Source: Amycolatopsis mongoliensis (lineage in GTDB: Bacteria; Actinomycetota; Actinomycetes; Mycobacteriales; Pseudonocardiaceae). Taken from it: DNA of 64,000 nt. Position 1 is the stretch's first letter, and each line of letters opens with the position of its first letter. Shown one piece after another: positions 32,364 through 44,481 of this stretch. Made by a program: the position numbers and the translations under genes. The notes beneath the pieces are model-generated. The model was not told where the DNA came from. It saw nothing but the letters and a program-made list of their open reading frames with translations, and searched no databases. Location of the stretch: NCBI RefSeq assembly GCF_030285665.1, contig NZ_CP127295.1, positions 3,410,001 through 3,474,000 on the forward strand. Reading direction: 5' to 3'.

Positions 32364-34034
32364 ATGCGAGTCAAGCGCTCCATCGTCGCAGCGCTCGTGG
32401 CAGTAATGGCCGTCGGAGGCCTGACCGCGTGCGGGGGAGGCAGCTCCGACGCCGGTCAGAGCAACCCGAACGCGGTGCTCAACGTCGGCAAGCCCGACGG
32501 CCCGCAGTCGGAGAACAACAACCCGTTCCTCGAGACGTCCGCCCTGTCGAACATGGGGTACCGGTGGATGATCTACGAGCCCCTGGTCATGCTCAACCGC
32601 GTCAAGCCGCAGGAGCCCGGCAAGCCGTGGCTGGCGACGAAGTGGGACTGGTCGGACAACTACAAGAAGCTCGTCCTGACCGTCCGTGACGGCGTCAAGT
32701 TCTCCGACAACCAGCCGATGACCGCCGAGGACGTCGCCTACACGTTCCAGCTGCTGCGCGACAACAAGGCGCTGAACATCGACGCCGTGCCGTACAAGGA
32801 CATCACCGCGGCCGGCAACCAGGTGACGCTGGGCTTCGACAGCTCCCAGTTCGTCAACCAGGTCAAGATCCTGCAGACGCTCGTCGTGCCGAAGCACGCG
32901 TGGCAGGGCATCAAGGACCCGGCGCTCGACACGGTGAAGAACCCGATCGGCACCGGGCCGTACACGCTCAAGTCGGCCACGCCGCAGACGATGATCGTCG
33001 TCCGGCGCGACAGCGGCTACTGGCAGGAAGCGCCGAAGGTCAAGGAGATCCGCTACACCTCCTACACCGACAACAACGCGCAGGTCGCCGCGCTGGTCAG
33101 CGGGGCGTCGGAGTGGAGCTTCGTCTTCATCCCGAACTACAAGGCCGTCTACACGAACAAGGACCCGCAGCACTACAAGCTGTGGTTCCCGGCGCAGCTG
33201 GCCGTCCACGGCCTGTGGTTCAACACCGAGAAGGCCCCGTGGAACGACGCGAAGCTGCGTCAGGCGGTCAGCAAGGTGATCAACCGCGACGACATCTTCA
33301 ACCAGGGTGAGGCCGGCTACTTCTACCCGAAGAACGACCAGATCACCGGCATCCCGACGCCGGCGGGCGACCCGTTCATCGCGCCGCAGTACAAGGGCCA
33401 GACGGTCAAGGTCGACGTGCCGGGCGCCAAGGCGCTGCTGACGGGAGCCGGTTACAAGTTCACCGGCGACAAGCTGGCGGACCCGAGCGGCAAGCCGGTC
33501 ACGATCAAGCTGACCGTCCCGTCGGGCTGGTCGGACTACATCACCGACCTGGAGATCATCAAGGACAACCTGGCGCAGATCGGCATCACCGCCACGGTCG
33601 AGAAGATGAACCAGGACGCGTGGATCAAGTCGGTCGACACCGGTGACTTCGAAGGCCTGATGCACTGGACCAACGACGGTGCGACGCCGTACGACATGTA
33701 CCGCGACGTCATGGACGGCAACCGCTACAAGCCGACCGGTCAGGGTGGCATCAACGGCAACTACGGCCGCTACAAGAACGACGAGGCGACCAAGGCGCTC
33801 GAGACCTACGCCAACGCCGAGGACGACGCCGCCCGCACCGCCGCCATGGCGACGCTGCAGAAGATCATGATCGACCAGCAGCCGATGATCCCGACCTCGG
33901 CGGCCAACTCCGGCGGCGAGTACAGCACGAAGAACTGGGTGGGCTGGCCGGACGACGCCAACCCGTACGGCCCGGCGCAGCCCACGCTGCGCAACGCGCT
34001 CGACATCGTCCTGCACCTGAAGCCCGCGGCCTGA
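32364..34034 (+). CDS. ABC importer substrate-binding lipoprotein, family 5 (dipeptide/oligosaccharide type)
   Basis: A 556-residue lipoprotein (lipobox GLTAC at about residue 23) of the SBP_bac_5 fold; segments such as TVRDGVKFSDNQPMTAEDVAYTFQLL and IGTGPYTL are typical. Members of this family bind peptides, but several bacterial and archaeal ones take up cello- or other beta-gluco-oligosaccharides. The GH1 gene at the end of the operon favours a beta-glucoside ligand. AGGAGG stands 7 bp before the ATG. Confidence 0.88.
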   Translation: MRVKRSIVAALVAVMAVGGLTACGGGSSDAGQSNPNAVLNVGKPDGPQSENNNPFLETSALSNMGYRWMIYEPLVMLNRVKPQEPGKPWLATKWDWSDNYKKLVLTVRDGVKFSDNQPMTAEDVAYTFQLLRDNKALNIDAVPYKDITAAGNQVTLGFDSSQFVNQVKILQTLVVPKHAWQGIKDPALDTVKNPIGTGPYTLKSATPQTMIVVRRDSGYWQEAPKVKEIRYTSYTDNNAQVAALVSGASEWSFVFIPNYKAVYTNKDPQHYKLWFPAQLAVHGLWFNTEKAPWNDAKLRQAVSKVINRDDIFNQGEAGYFYPKNDQITGIPTPAGDPFIAPQYKGQTVKVDVPGAKALLTGAGYKFTGDKLADPSGKPVTIKLTVPSGWSDYITDLEIIKDNLAQIGITATVEKMNQDAWIKSVDTGDFEGLMHWTNDGATPYDMYRDVMDGNRYKPTGQGGINGNYGRYKNDEATKALETYANAEDDAARTAAMATLQKIMIDQQPMIPTSAANSGGEYSTKNWVGWPDDANPYGPAQPTLRNALDIVLHLKPAA

Positions 34035-34037
34035 TCC

Positions 34038-35191
<1,154 letters not shown>

Positions 35192-35195
<4 letters not shown>

Positions 35196-36172
35196 GGTTC
35201 CTGCTGCAACGGCTGGCCTTCTACGTCTTCACCGCGTGGGCCGCCGTCACCATCAACTTCTTCATCCCGCGGATGATCCCGGGCGACCCGGTGCAGTCGC
35301 TGATCGCGAAGAACCAGGGCATGATCAGCGCGGACGCGATCCAGTCGCTGTACACCCTCTTCGGACTGGACAAGAACGAAAGCCTGATCTCCCAGTACTT
35401 CGACTACTGGGGCCAGCTCTTCCGCGGCGACCTCGGGATCTCGTTCACGTTCTTCCCGTCGCCGGTGTCGGAGCTGATCGGCGACAGCCTGCCGTGGACG
35501 ATCATCCTGGTCGGCATCACCACGATCGTCGGCTTCGCGCTCGGCACCGGACTCGGGGTGGTGGCCGGCTGGAAGCGCGGCTCGTGGGTCGACGGCCTGC
35601 TGCCGGTGACGACGTTCCTCTCGTCGATCCCCTACTTCTGGCTCGGCCTGATCGCGCTCGCGCTGCTGGCCGGCCCGGGCAGCTTCTTCCCGTCGTCCGG
35701 CGGCTACGACCCGGGCGTGGTGCCCGGCTGGGACGGCGGGTTCATCGGCAGCGCGATCCAGCACAGCCTGCTGCCCGCGCTCACCATCCTGATCAGCTCG
35801 ATGGGCAGCTGGATCCTGGGCATGCGCAACATGATGGTCACCGTCGCCTCGGAGGACTACGTCACCGTCGCGCACGCCAAGGGCCTGCCCGAGCGCCGGG
35901 TGATGGTCGGGTACGCCGCCCGCAACGCGCTGCTGCCCAGCGTGTCCGGCTTCGCGCTGGCACTCGGGTTCATCGTCGGCGGCACGCTGCTGGTGGAGAT
36001 CGTCTTCTCCTACCCCGGCGTCGGCTACCAGCTGTTCCAGGCGGTCGGCTCCCAGGACTACCCGCTGATGCAGGGCATCTTCCTGATCATCACGCTGTCG
36101 GTGCTGGTGGCCAACCTGTTCGCCGACGTCGCCTACCTCGCACTCGACCCCCGCACCCGGAAGGAGGGCTGA
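35192..36172 (+). CDS. ABC importer permease (OppB/DppB type)
   Basis: A 326-residue inner membrane protein with about six transmembrane segments, the N-terminal extracytoplasmic [12 protein letters not shown] typical of OppB, and the cytoplasmic EAA loop [29 protein letters not shown] that docks with the ATPase. The ATG at 35192 overlaps the ATPase stop. Confidence 0.92.
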
Positions 36173-36173
36173 C

Positions 36174-37162
36174 ATGGCCGTACCCGCGGCGGACGTCAAA
36201 GCCGCCCAAGCCCTCCCCGTCGACGCGATCGCCGGCCGGGCGAAGCGCCGCCGCTTCCGGTTCCTGACCGGCGGCAAGACCGGCACCGGCCTCGCCGTCA
36301 TCGTCTTCTTCGTGGTCATCGCGATCATCGGGGACTGGATCGCGCCGTACGACCCGTCGGCGCGCAGCAACGACCTGATGGAGTCGCCGTCGGGCCGGCA
36401 CTGGTTCGGCACCACCCACCTCGGCCAGGACATCTTCAGCCAGGTCGTGGTCGGCACGCGCAGCGTCATGCTCGTCGGGCTCACCGCCGGCGTGGTGGCG
36501 ACGATCCTCGCCGTGATCGTCGGCGTGACGTCCGGCTACCTCGGTGGCACGCCCGGTGAAGGCCTCTCCGCACTGTCCAACGTGTTCTTGGTGATCCCGG
36601 CGCTGCCGCTGATCATCATCATCGGCAGCGCGGTGCCCACCGGCGGCGACTACCTGGTGGCGGTGATCATCGGGTTCACGTCGTGGGCGTGGGGCGCGCG
36701 CGTCCTGCGGGCGCAGACGCTTTCGCTGCGCGGCCGGGAATACGTCGAAGCGGCCCGGGCGACCGGCGAGTCGACGTGGCGGATCATCTTCTTCGAGATC
36801 CTGCCCAACCTGACCGCGGTGATCGCGTCCAGCTTCGTCGGCACGGTGATCTTCGCGGTGATGTCGGAGATCACGCTCGCGTTCGTCGGCGTCTCGGGAC
36901 TGTCCAACTGGAACTGGGGGACGATCCTGTTCTGGGCGCAGAGCCAGCAGGCCCTCGCGCAGGGCGCGTGGTGGTGGTTCGTGCCGGCCGGGCTGGCGAT
37001 CGCGATCCTCGGCACCGCGCTGTCCCTGCTCAACTTCGGCATCGACGAGTTCGTCAGCCCGCGGCTGCGCGGCAGCGGCAAGGCGCGCGTCAAGGGCGCC
37101 GACGGACGGACGCATCGCATGCGCGTGGGCTTCACGCCCGTGCTCGGGCGGGAGGAACAGTC

Positions 37163-37166
<4 letters not shown>
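36174..37166 (+). CDS. ABC importer permease (OppC/DppC type)
   Basis: A 330-residue membrane protein with a cytoplasmic N-terminus, about six helices, the conserved HWFGTTHLGQDIFSQVVVGTRSVM segment and the EAA loop REYVEAARATGESTWRIIFFEILPN. Separated by 1 nt from the first permease and overlapping the second ATPase start by 4 bp. Confidence 0.92.
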
Positions 37167-38158
<992 letters not shown>

Positions 38159-38199
38159 ACGCCGCCCGTCCTGTCCGGTACACCTGGAGGAGACCCGCC

Positions 38200-39603
38200 T
38201 TGACCGAGACCACAGCCGCGACCGCCGAACAGCAGGCGCTGATCGACACGCTGCCGCCGGACTTCCGCTGGGGCGTGGCGACCGCCGCGTACCAGATCGA
38301 AGGCGCGGTCGCGGAAGACGGGCGTACTCCGTCCATTTGGGACACCTTCTGCCAGGTCCCGTGGGCGATCGACAACAACGACACCGGCGAAGTGGCGTGC
38401 GACCACTACCACCGGATGCCGGCGGACATCGAGCTGGTGAGCGAGCTCGGCGCGGACACCTACCGGTTTTCCGTGGCGTGGCCCCGGGTCCAGCCGCGCG
38501 GGCGCGGCGGGGTCAACGAGGCGGGCATCGGGTTCTACGACCGGCTGGTCGACGAGACGCTCGGTCGCGGGATCACGCCGTGGCTGACGCTGTACCACTG
38601 GGACCTGCCGCAGGAGCTGGAGGACGCGGGCGGCTGGCCGGCGCGCGACACGGCGTACCGGTTCGCCGACTACGCGATGCTGGTGTTCGACCGGCTCAAG
38701 GACCGGGTGCGCCACTGGACGACGCTGAACGAGCCGTGGTGCTCGGCGATGCACGGGTACGTCCACGGCGTGATGGCGCCGGGCCGCCGTGACTACGCGG
38801 CGGGCCTGCACGCGGTGCACCACCTGCTGCTGGGCCACGGGCTCGCGACGCAGCGGATGCGCCAATCAGCACAGCGCCCCACGGAGTTCGGGATCACGCT
38901 CAACATGTGCACGGCCGACCCGGCGACGGACTCCGAAGAGGACGTCCGCGCGGCGCGGCAGGCCGACGGCCTCGGTGTCCGGATCTACCTCGACCCGCTG
39001 GTGCGCGGAGAGTACCCGGCCGACGTGGTCGAGGACCTGGCCGCGCGCGGCGTGCGTCTCCCGGTCCAGGACGGCGACCTCGACGTGATCTCGACGCCGC
39101 TGGACTTCCTGGGCGTGAACTACTACTTCGGCCAGCAGTTCTCGGGCGTGGACGAGACCGGCCGCGCGGTCGACGACGACGGCGTGCCGGCGTCCCGGAC
39201 GGTCCCGTTCGGCGAGCCGACGACGGCGATGGGCTGGGAGATCCTGCCGGACAAGTTCACCGAGCTGCTGACCCGGCTGGGCCGCGACTACCCGGGCCTG
39301 CCGATGTACATCACGGAGAACGGCTCGGCGTTCGACGACGACCCGGACTCGTCCGGGTTCGTCCGCGACGAGCAGCGCACGGCGTACCTGGCTTCGCACA
39401 TCGCGGCCGTGGCGGCGGCGCGCAACGCGGGAGCCGACGTGCGCGGGTACTTCGCCTGGTCCCTTTTGGACAACTTCGAGTGGGCGTACGGGTACGCGAA
39501 GCGGTTCGGCCTGATTCGGGTGGACTACGAGACGCAGGCCCGCACGATCAAGCAGAGCGGCTACTTCTACCGCGACACGGTCCGCCGGGTCCGCGGCAGC
39601 TGA
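38200..39603 (+). CDS. GH1 beta-glucosidase
   Basis: A 467-residue cytosolic glycosidase, usual GH1 length, no signal peptide. FRWGVATAAYQIEGA at the start, acid/base glutamate in TTLNEPWCSAMHGY, nucleophile in MYITENGSAFDDD, and aglycone-site FAWSLLDNFEWAYGYAKRFG. It would hydrolyse imported beta-gluco-oligosaccharides to glucose. TTG 38200 is the start, with GGAGGAG upstream; a sixth gene of the importer operon. Confidence 0.93.
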   Translation: MTETTAATAEQQALIDTLPPDFRWGVATAAYQIEGAVAEDGRTPSIWDTFCQVPWAIDNNDTGEVACDHYHRMPADIELVSELGADTYRFSVAWPRVQPRGRGGVNEAGIGFYDRLVDETLGRGITPWLTLYHWDLPQELEDAGGWPARDTAYRFADYAMLVFDRLKDRVRHWTTLNEPWCSAMHGYVHGVMAPGRRDYAAGLHAVHHLLLGHGLATQRMRQSAQRPTEFGITLNMCTADPATDSEEDVRAARQADGLGVRIYLDPLVRGEYPADVVEDLAARGVRLPVQDGDLDVISTPLDFLGVNYYFGQQFSGVDETGRAVDDDGVPASRTVPFGEPTTAMGWEILPDKFTELLTRLGRDYPGLPMYITENGSAFDDDPDSSGFVRDEQRTAYLASHIAAVAAARNAGADVRGYFAWSLLDNFEWAYGYAKRFGLIRVDYETQARTIKQSGYFYRDTVRRVRGS

Positions 39604-39607
39604 CCCA

Positions 39608-39664
39608 AAGCCGTGAATGTCGCATCGAGGGACTCTAAGTCCTTCAATGCGACATTCACGGCTT
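39608..39664. repeat. Dispersed intergenic palindrome, family A, copy 2
   Basis: 57-bp imperfect inverted repeat beginning AAGCCGTGAATGTCGCAT and ending ATGCGACATTCACGGCTT. The order of words (GTGAAT, GAGGGACT, AGTCC) matches the copy at 23312-23362, with compensating changes in both arms. It follows the beta-glucosidase gene and can end the operon. Confidence 0.85.
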
Positions 39665-39795
39665 GCGGCTGGGTCACCCGAGTGGGGGTGGGGTACGCCC
39701 CACCCCCGTGTCGGTGGTGCGCACCATGGTTCGGGCCGCCGCGCAACCCCTAACGTCGGACGGGAAAGTTCCCGAGACGACGGACAGGGGGAATC

Positions 39796-40515
39796 ATGGC
39801 GGTCCGGACAGCGGCCCAGCCCATCCCGAGCACGACGACGAAGGCCACGAAGGCCTGGTGGCGGCGGCCGTGGATCGGTCCGTTGGCCCTGCTCGTGCTC
39901 GCTTTCCTCTCCTTCTCGTTGCCGCCGTACCTGGCGTTCGACCCGGCGCAGTCGCGGGTGCCGGCGCCCGAGGGGTTCCCCGCGCACTACTGGTTCCTCG
40001 TCGGGCACGTCATCTTCGGCTCGGTCGCGATGATCGGCGCCGTCCTGCAGATCTGGCCGTGGCTGCGCCGGACGCACCCGGTGGTCCACCGCTACGCCGG
40101 CCGCGCGTACGTCTTCGCCGGGGTGCTGCCCTCCGGGCTGATGGCCCTGACCATCGGTTCGCAGAGCCCGTTCGGCCCGGTGACGCGGGTCAGCGACGTG
40201 CTCGCCGCGGTCCTGTGGATCGGGTGCACCATCGCCGGCTGGCGGGCGGTGCGCGAGCGCCGCTTCGGCGACCACCGCAAGTGGATGATCCGCAGCGTGA
40301 CGCTGACCTTCTCGATCATCGTCAACCGGGTGATCGCGCCGATCGCGATGATCGTGCTGGAACCGCAGATCCCGACCACCTTCGGCGGCAGCGAGCTCGC
40401 CTACAGCCAGAGCGTCGGGGCCATCTCCGCCTGGGGCGGGCTGGCGTTCGCGCTGATCGTCAGCCAGCTGATCCTGGAGCGCCGGCCCGCGAAGAAGCCA
40501 GCCATCGCGCGATGA
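39796..40515 (+). CDS. DUF2306 integral membrane protein
   Basis: A 239-residue protein with about seven hydrophobic helices and the family pattern HRYAGRAYVFAGVLPSGLM, WRAVRERRFGDHRKWMIRSVTLTFSIIVNRV. The role of DUF2306 proteins is not established. CAGGGGGAATC precedes the ATG. The last 56 bp lie antisense to the end of the acyl-CoA dehydrogenase gene. Confidence 0.85.
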   Translation: MAVRTAAQPIPSTTTKATKAWWRRPWIGPLALLVLAFLSFSLPPYLAFDPAQSRVPAPEGFPAHYWFLVGHVIFGSVAMIGAVLQIWPWLRRTHPVVHRYAGRAYVFAGVLPSGLMALTIGSQSPFGPVTRVSDVLAAVLWIGCTIAGWRAVRERRFGDHRKWMIRSVTLTFSIIVNRVIAPIAMIVLEPQIPTTFGGSELAYSQSVGAISAWGGLAFALIVSQLILERRPAKKPAIAR

Positions 40516-41626
40516 TCGTCCGCTGGATCTCCGACGCGCCTTCGTAGATGCGCGGGGCCCGGACTTCGCGGTAGAGGTGTTCGAGCAGGTGCCCGCGTCG
40601 CAGGGCGCGGGCACCGTGGAGCTGGACCGCGGAGTCGACGACGAACTGGGCCGCCTCGGTCGCGAACAGCTTCGCCATCGCCGCGCGGCCGCCGAGGTTC
40701 GGCTCGCCCGCGTCGTATGCTCCCGCGGCCGCGTAGACCAGGAGCCGGGCGGCTTCCGTGCGGGTCGCCATCTCCGCCAGTGCGTGCCCGACCGCCTGCT
40801 GCTTGATCAGCGGACCACCGAAGGCATCCCGCACCCCGGTGTAGTCCACAGTGGCGTCGAGCGCCGCCTGGGCCATCCCGACGGCGAACGCGCCGACGCT
40901 CGGGCGGAACAGGTCGAGCGTCCGCATCGCCACCGCGAACCCGCGGTTCTCCTCGCCGAGCAGCTCCTCGCGCCGGACCTCGACGCCGTCGAAGGTGACC
41001 GTGCCGATCGGGTGCGGGCTCACCAGGTCCAGGTGCTCGCCGCCCAGTCCCGGCCGGTCGGCGGGGACGACGAACGCGCTGACCCCGCGTGCGCCTGCCC
41101 CGGGCGTGGTCCGCGCGAACACCGTGTAGAAGTCGGCTTCCGGCGCGTTCGAGATCCACATCTTCTCGCCCGTCAGGCGCCAGCCGTCGCCGTCGGGCTC
41201 CGCGGCCAGCGACAACGCCGCGGCGTCCGAGCCGGCGTCCGGCTCGGTCAGCGCGAACGCCGCCACCGCGTCCCCGGCCGCCACCGCGGGCAGCCATTTC
41301 GCGACCTGATCGTCCTGGCCGGACTGGAGGATCGGGTAGCTTCCCAGGCCCTGCAACGCCAGCGCCGTCTCGGCCTCGGTGTTCACCGTGGCGAGGTTCT
41401 CCCGCAGGATGCACAGGTCGGTCGCGGCCGCCTGGCGTGACGGCTTTCCTTCGGCGATGCCGGGGAAGAGCCGCGAGAGCAGCCCGAGCGCGCCCATCTC
41501 CTTGAGCAGCGGACGGTTCACCGCACCCTCCACACCGGACTCGGCGAGCGGGCGCAGCCGGTCCTCGGCCAGCCGCCGGACTTCCGCGGCGAAGGCCTGC
41601 TGGTCGGGGTCGAGGGCGAAGGTCAT
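40460..41626 (-). CDS. Acyl-CoA dehydrogenase (aromatic-CoA module)
   Basis: A 388-residue flavoenzyme with FALTEPDAGSDAAAL, GEKMWISNAPEADFY, QLHGARALRRGHLLEHLYREVRAPRI and catalytic Glu362 in YEGASEIQ. More diverged than the family norm in QLHGARALRRG (usually GGxGY/F). Second gene of a two-gene minus-strand operon: its ATG overlaps the monooxygenase-reductase stop by 4 bp, suggesting it works on the dearomatised CoA ester or an acyl-CoA from side-chain breakdown. Confidence 0.88.
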   Translation of the reverse strand: MTFALDPDQQAFAAEVRRLAEDRLRPLAESGVEGAVNRPLLKEMGALGLLSRLFPGIAEGKPSRQAAATDLCILRENLATVNTEAETALALQGLGSYPILQSGQDDQVAKWLPAVAAGDAVAAFALTEPDAGSDAAALSLAAEPDGDGWRLTGEKMWISNAPEADFYTVFARTTPGAGARGVSAFVVPADRPGLGGEHLDLVSPHPIGTVTFDGVEVRREELLGEENRGFAVAMRTLDLFRPSVGAFAVGMAQAALDATVDYTGVRDAFGGPLIKQQAVGHALAEMATRTEAARLLVYAAAGAYDAGEPNLGGRAAMAKLFATEAAQFVVDSAVQLHGARALRRGHLLEHLYREVRAPRIYEGASEIQRTIIARWLASSRAGAPGSAG

Positions 41627-43965
41627 GACGAAGCTCCCGGTCGCCAGCGGGCATGGGCGGTGCCGGCCGGGCCCGACCGGACGAGGTCGAGCCGCGGCTC
41701 GGGGCCGTCGGTGCGGCCGGACTGCGGCTTGCGGCTGCCCGCGGCGAACGGCTTCGGCCACGGCATCGCGTACCCCTGCTCGGCCGCCGCGTGCAACGTC
41801 CACTGTGGATCGTAGAGGTGCGTGCGGCCCAGCGCGCAGAGATCCGCGCGGCCGGCCAGGATCAGCGAATTGACGTCGTCGTAAGAGGAAATCGCGCCGA
41901 CCGCGATCACCGCGACGCCGTACTCCTCGCCGATCTCGTTGCGGATCCGGTCCGCGTACGGCGTCTGGTAGCTGCGGCCGTACTGGGGCTTCTCGTCGCA
42001 GACGACCTGGCCGGTCGAGACGTCGATGCCCGCGGCACCGTGGGAGGCGAACGCCCGCGCGATCTCGACCGAGTCGTCGGCGTCGATGCCGCCGTCCGCC
42101 CAGTCGGTCGCCGAGATCCGGACGGTCATCGGCCGCTCGGCGGGCCAGGCGGCGCGCACCGCGTCGAAGACTTCGAGCGGGAACCGGAGCCGGTTCTCCA
42201 GCGAGCCGCCGTAGTCGTCACTCCGCTGGTTGGTCAGCGGCGAGAGGAACGAGGACAGCAGATACCCGTGCGCGCAGTGCAGTTCGAGGACGTCGAACCC
42301 GGCGCGCGCGGCCGCGTGAGCGCAGGCGACGAACTCGTCGCGGATCGTGGCCATGTCCGAAGTGGACAATTCGCGCGGGACCTGGTTGCGGTCGGAGTAC
42401 GGCAGTGCGGAAGGAGCGCAGACTTCCCAGTTGCCCGCCGGAAGTGGTTCGTCGATGCCCTCCCACATGAGCTTCGTCGAGCCCTTGCGCCCGGAGTGCC
42501 CCAGTTGGACGCCGATGCGCGCGGGGGACTGGGCGTGCACGAAGTCGACGATCCGCTTCCACGCCGCTTCCTGCTCCGCGGTGTACAGCCCGCCGCAGCC
42601 GGGGGTGATCCGGCCTTCGGGGGAGACGCAGACCATCTCGGTCATCACCAGCCCGGCGCCGCCGAGGGCCTTGCCGCCCAGGTGCACCAGGTGGAAGTCG
42701 CCGGGCACACCGTCGACCGCGGAGTACATGTCCATCGGGGACACCACGATCCGGTTGGCCAGCTCCAGCTCGCCGAGCTTGAACGGCTGGAACATCGGCG
42801 GCCGCGACGTCGTGCCGAGCGACCGTGCGAACCAGTGGTCCAGCTCGGTCGCGAACTCACGATCGCGCAGGCGGAGGTTGTCGTAGGTGACGCGGCGGCT
42901 GCGCGTGAGGATGTTGAACGCGAACTGCGGCGGCTCCTGGTGGGCGTACTGCGCGATGTTCTCGAACCACTCCAGGCTCGCCTGCGCGGCGCGCTGCGTC
43001 GACTGGACGACCGGCCGCCGTTCCAGTTCGTACGCCTTGAGCGCCTCGGCGACGCCGTCGTTTTCGTGCAGGCAGGCGGCCAGCGCGAGTGCGTCCTCCA
43101 TCGCCAGCTTCGTGCCCGAGCCGATCGAGAAGTGCGCGGTGTGCGCGGCGTCGCCGAGGAGGACGACGTTGCCGTGCACCCACGTCTCGCAGCGGACGGT
43201 GCCGAACGAGACCCACTTCGAGTTGTTCGCCATGATCTTGTGCCCGCCGAGGACGTCGGCGCACAGCTCGCGGATCAACGCGATGGACTTCTCGTCGCTC
43301 TCGCCGGGCTTGAGCGAGGTCGTCGCGATCGGCCCGAACGTCCGCTGCCAGACGTCCTCCTGGACCTCGAGGATGAACGTGCTGCCGTCGCGGCCGTACG
43401 GGTAGCCGTGGATCTGCATGATCCCGGCCGGCGTCTCGAGGACGTAGAACTTGAAGGCGTCGAACACCAGGTCCGTGCCCAGCCAGATGTACCGGCACCG
43501 GCGGGTCTCGACGCTCGGCCGGAACGTCTCGGCGTAGCGGGCCCGCATCGCGGAGTTGACGCCGTCGGCGGCGATGACCAGGTCGTAGCCCGAGAGGTCC
43601 GCCGGCGCCTCTTCGCGGAAGTGGAGGCCGACGCCGAGCTCGGCGCAGCGGCTCTGGAGGATGCCGAGCAGGCGCTTGCGGCTCATCGCGGCGAAGCCGT
43701 GGCCGCCCGAGGTGGTGACCGTGCCGCGGTAGTGGACGTCGATGTCGTCCCAGCGGGCGAACTCGGCGCGCATGGCTTCGTGCACCGCCGCGTCGGCGTG
43801 TTCGATGCCGCCGAGCGTCTCGTCGGAGAACACGACGCCGAAGCCGAACGTGTCGTCCGGCGCGTTGCGCTCCCAGACGGTGATCTCGTGTCCGGGCCCG
43901 AGCTGTTTCGCCAGCGCGGCGAAGTACAGACCCGCCGGGCCGCCACCGATGACCGCGATACGCAC
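41623..43965 (-). CDS. Bifunctional salicylyl-CoA 5-hydroxylase / 2-aminobenzoyl-CoA monooxygenase-reductase-like protein
   Basis: A 780-residue two-domain flavoprotein. Residues about 1-385 are a PHBH-type monooxygenase (VIGGGPAGLYFAALAK, LVIAADGVNSAMR, VLLGDAAHTAHFSIGSGTKLAMEDA); residues about 395-760 are an old-yellow-enzyme reductase (MFQPFKLGELELANRIVVSPMDMYSA, GVQLGHSGRKGS, LELHCAHGYLLSSFLSPLTNQRSDDYGGS). This pairing is known from salicylyl-CoA 5-hydroxylase (SdgC) and 2-aminobenzoyl-CoA monooxygenase/reductase; which substrate applies cannot be decided. GTG start at 43965. PaaX and RidA genes nearby support an aromatic-CoA pathway. Confidence 0.88.
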   Translation of the reverse strand: MRIAVIGGGPAGLYFAALAKQLGPGHEITVWERNAPDDTFGFGVVFSDETLGGIEHADAAVHEAMRAEFARWDDIDVHYRGTVTTSGGHGFAAMSRKRLLGILQSRCAELGVGLHFREEAPADLSGYDLVIAADGVNSAMRARYAETFRPSVETRRCRYIWLGTDLVFDAFKFYVLETPAGIMQIHGYPYGRDGSTFILEVQEDVWQRTFGPIATTSLKPGESDEKSIALIRELCADVLGGHKIMANNSKWVSFGTVRCETWVHGNVVLLGDAAHTAHFSIGSGTKLAMEDALALAACLHENDGVAEALKAYELERRPVVQSTQRAAQASLEWFENIAQYAHQEPPQFAFNILTRSRRVTYDNLRLRDREFATELDHWFARSLGTTSRPPMFQPFKLGELELANRIVVSPMDMYSAVDGVPGDFHLVHLGGKALGGAGLVMTEMVCVSPEGRITPGCGGLYTAEQEAAWKRIVDFVHAQSPARIGVQLGHSGRKGSTKLMWEGIDEPLPAGNWEVCAPSALPYSDRNQVPRELSTSDMATIRDEFVACAHAAARAGFDVLELHCAHGYLLSSFLSPLTNQRSDDYGGSLENRLRFPLEVFDAVRAAWPAERPMTVRISATDWADGGIDADDSVEIARAFASHGAAGIDVSTGQVVCDEKPQYGRSYQTPYADRIRNEIGEEYGVAVIAVGAISSYDDVNSLILAGRADLCALGRTHLYDPQWTLHAAAEQGYAMPWPKPFAAGSRKPQSGRTDGPEPRLDLVRSGPAGTAHARWRPGASS

Positions 43966-43999
43966 GCCGTCCAGGGTATGTCGTCACCTCTACGACCGT

Positions 44000-44025
44000 C
44001 AATAACGCGAAAGATGGCGTACGGT
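44000..44025 (+). promoter_or_regulatory. RidA gene promoter with PaaX-like half-site
   Basis: TACGGT (44020-44025) fits TANNNT 7 bp before the RidA ATG, implying a leaderless message. CAATAACGCG (44000-44009) shares CAATAACG with the PaaX promoter at 45344, a candidate common binding site in the divergent RidA/monooxygenase region. Confidence 0.5.
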
Positions 44026-44032
44026 GTCCCGC

Positions 44033-44431
44033 ATGGAACGCATCAACCCGCCGGAGCTGGGCAAGCCGTCCGGGTTCTCGCACGCGGTGGTGGCCGAAGG
44101 CCGGGTCGTCTTCCTCGCCGGGCAGACGGCGCTGGACGCGTCGAACCAGATCGTCGGCGACGGCGTCGTCGAGCAGTTCGAGCGCGCGCTCGGCAACCTG
44201 CTGACGTCGCTGCGCGCGGCGGGCGGTTCCCCGGAAGACCTGTGCAGCGTGACGATCTACATCGTCGACATGGCGGACTACCGGACCCACGCGCGCGAGA
44301 TCGGCGCGGTCTGGCGGCGGCTCGCGGGCACCGAGTACCCGGCGATGGCCGGCATCGGCGTCGACCGGCTCTGGGACGAAGAGGCCCTCGTCGAGGTGCA
44401 GGGCTTCGCCGTCGTCCCCGGTCGTGAGTGA
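44033..44431 (+). CDS. RidA (YjgF/YER057c/UK114) family protein
   Basis: A 132-residue protein with FLAGQTALDASNQIVG, LRAAGGSPEDLCSVTIYIVDMADY and the substrate-binding arginine region HAREIGAVWRRLAG; C-terminal LWDEEALVEVQGFAVV. RidA proteins hydrolyse reactive imines/enamines. Divergent from the monooxygenase-reductase operon, where an imine intermediate would arise if the substrate is 2-aminobenzoyl-CoA. ATG 44033 is chosen by its -10 spacing. Confidence 0.9.
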   Translation: MERINPPELGKPSGFSHAVVAEGRVVFLAGQTALDASNQIVGDGVVEQFERALGNLLTSLRAAGGSPEDLCSVTIYIVDMADYRTHAREIGAVWRRLAGTEYPAMAGIGVDRLWDEEALVEVQGFAVVPGRE

Positions 44432-44467
44432 GAAACAGTGTTCTAACCCTGTTTCTCACTCACGACC
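44420..44467. terminator. Hairpin overlapping the RidA stop codon
   Basis: GGTCGTGAGTGAGAAACAG / CTGTTTCTCACTCACGACC, 19-bp perfect stem, 10-nt loop, between convergent RidA and PaaX genes. The first arm includes the RidA stop codon. Another dispersed-palindrome type. Confidence 0.85.
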
Positions 44468-44481
44468 ACTTGCGCCGGGTT

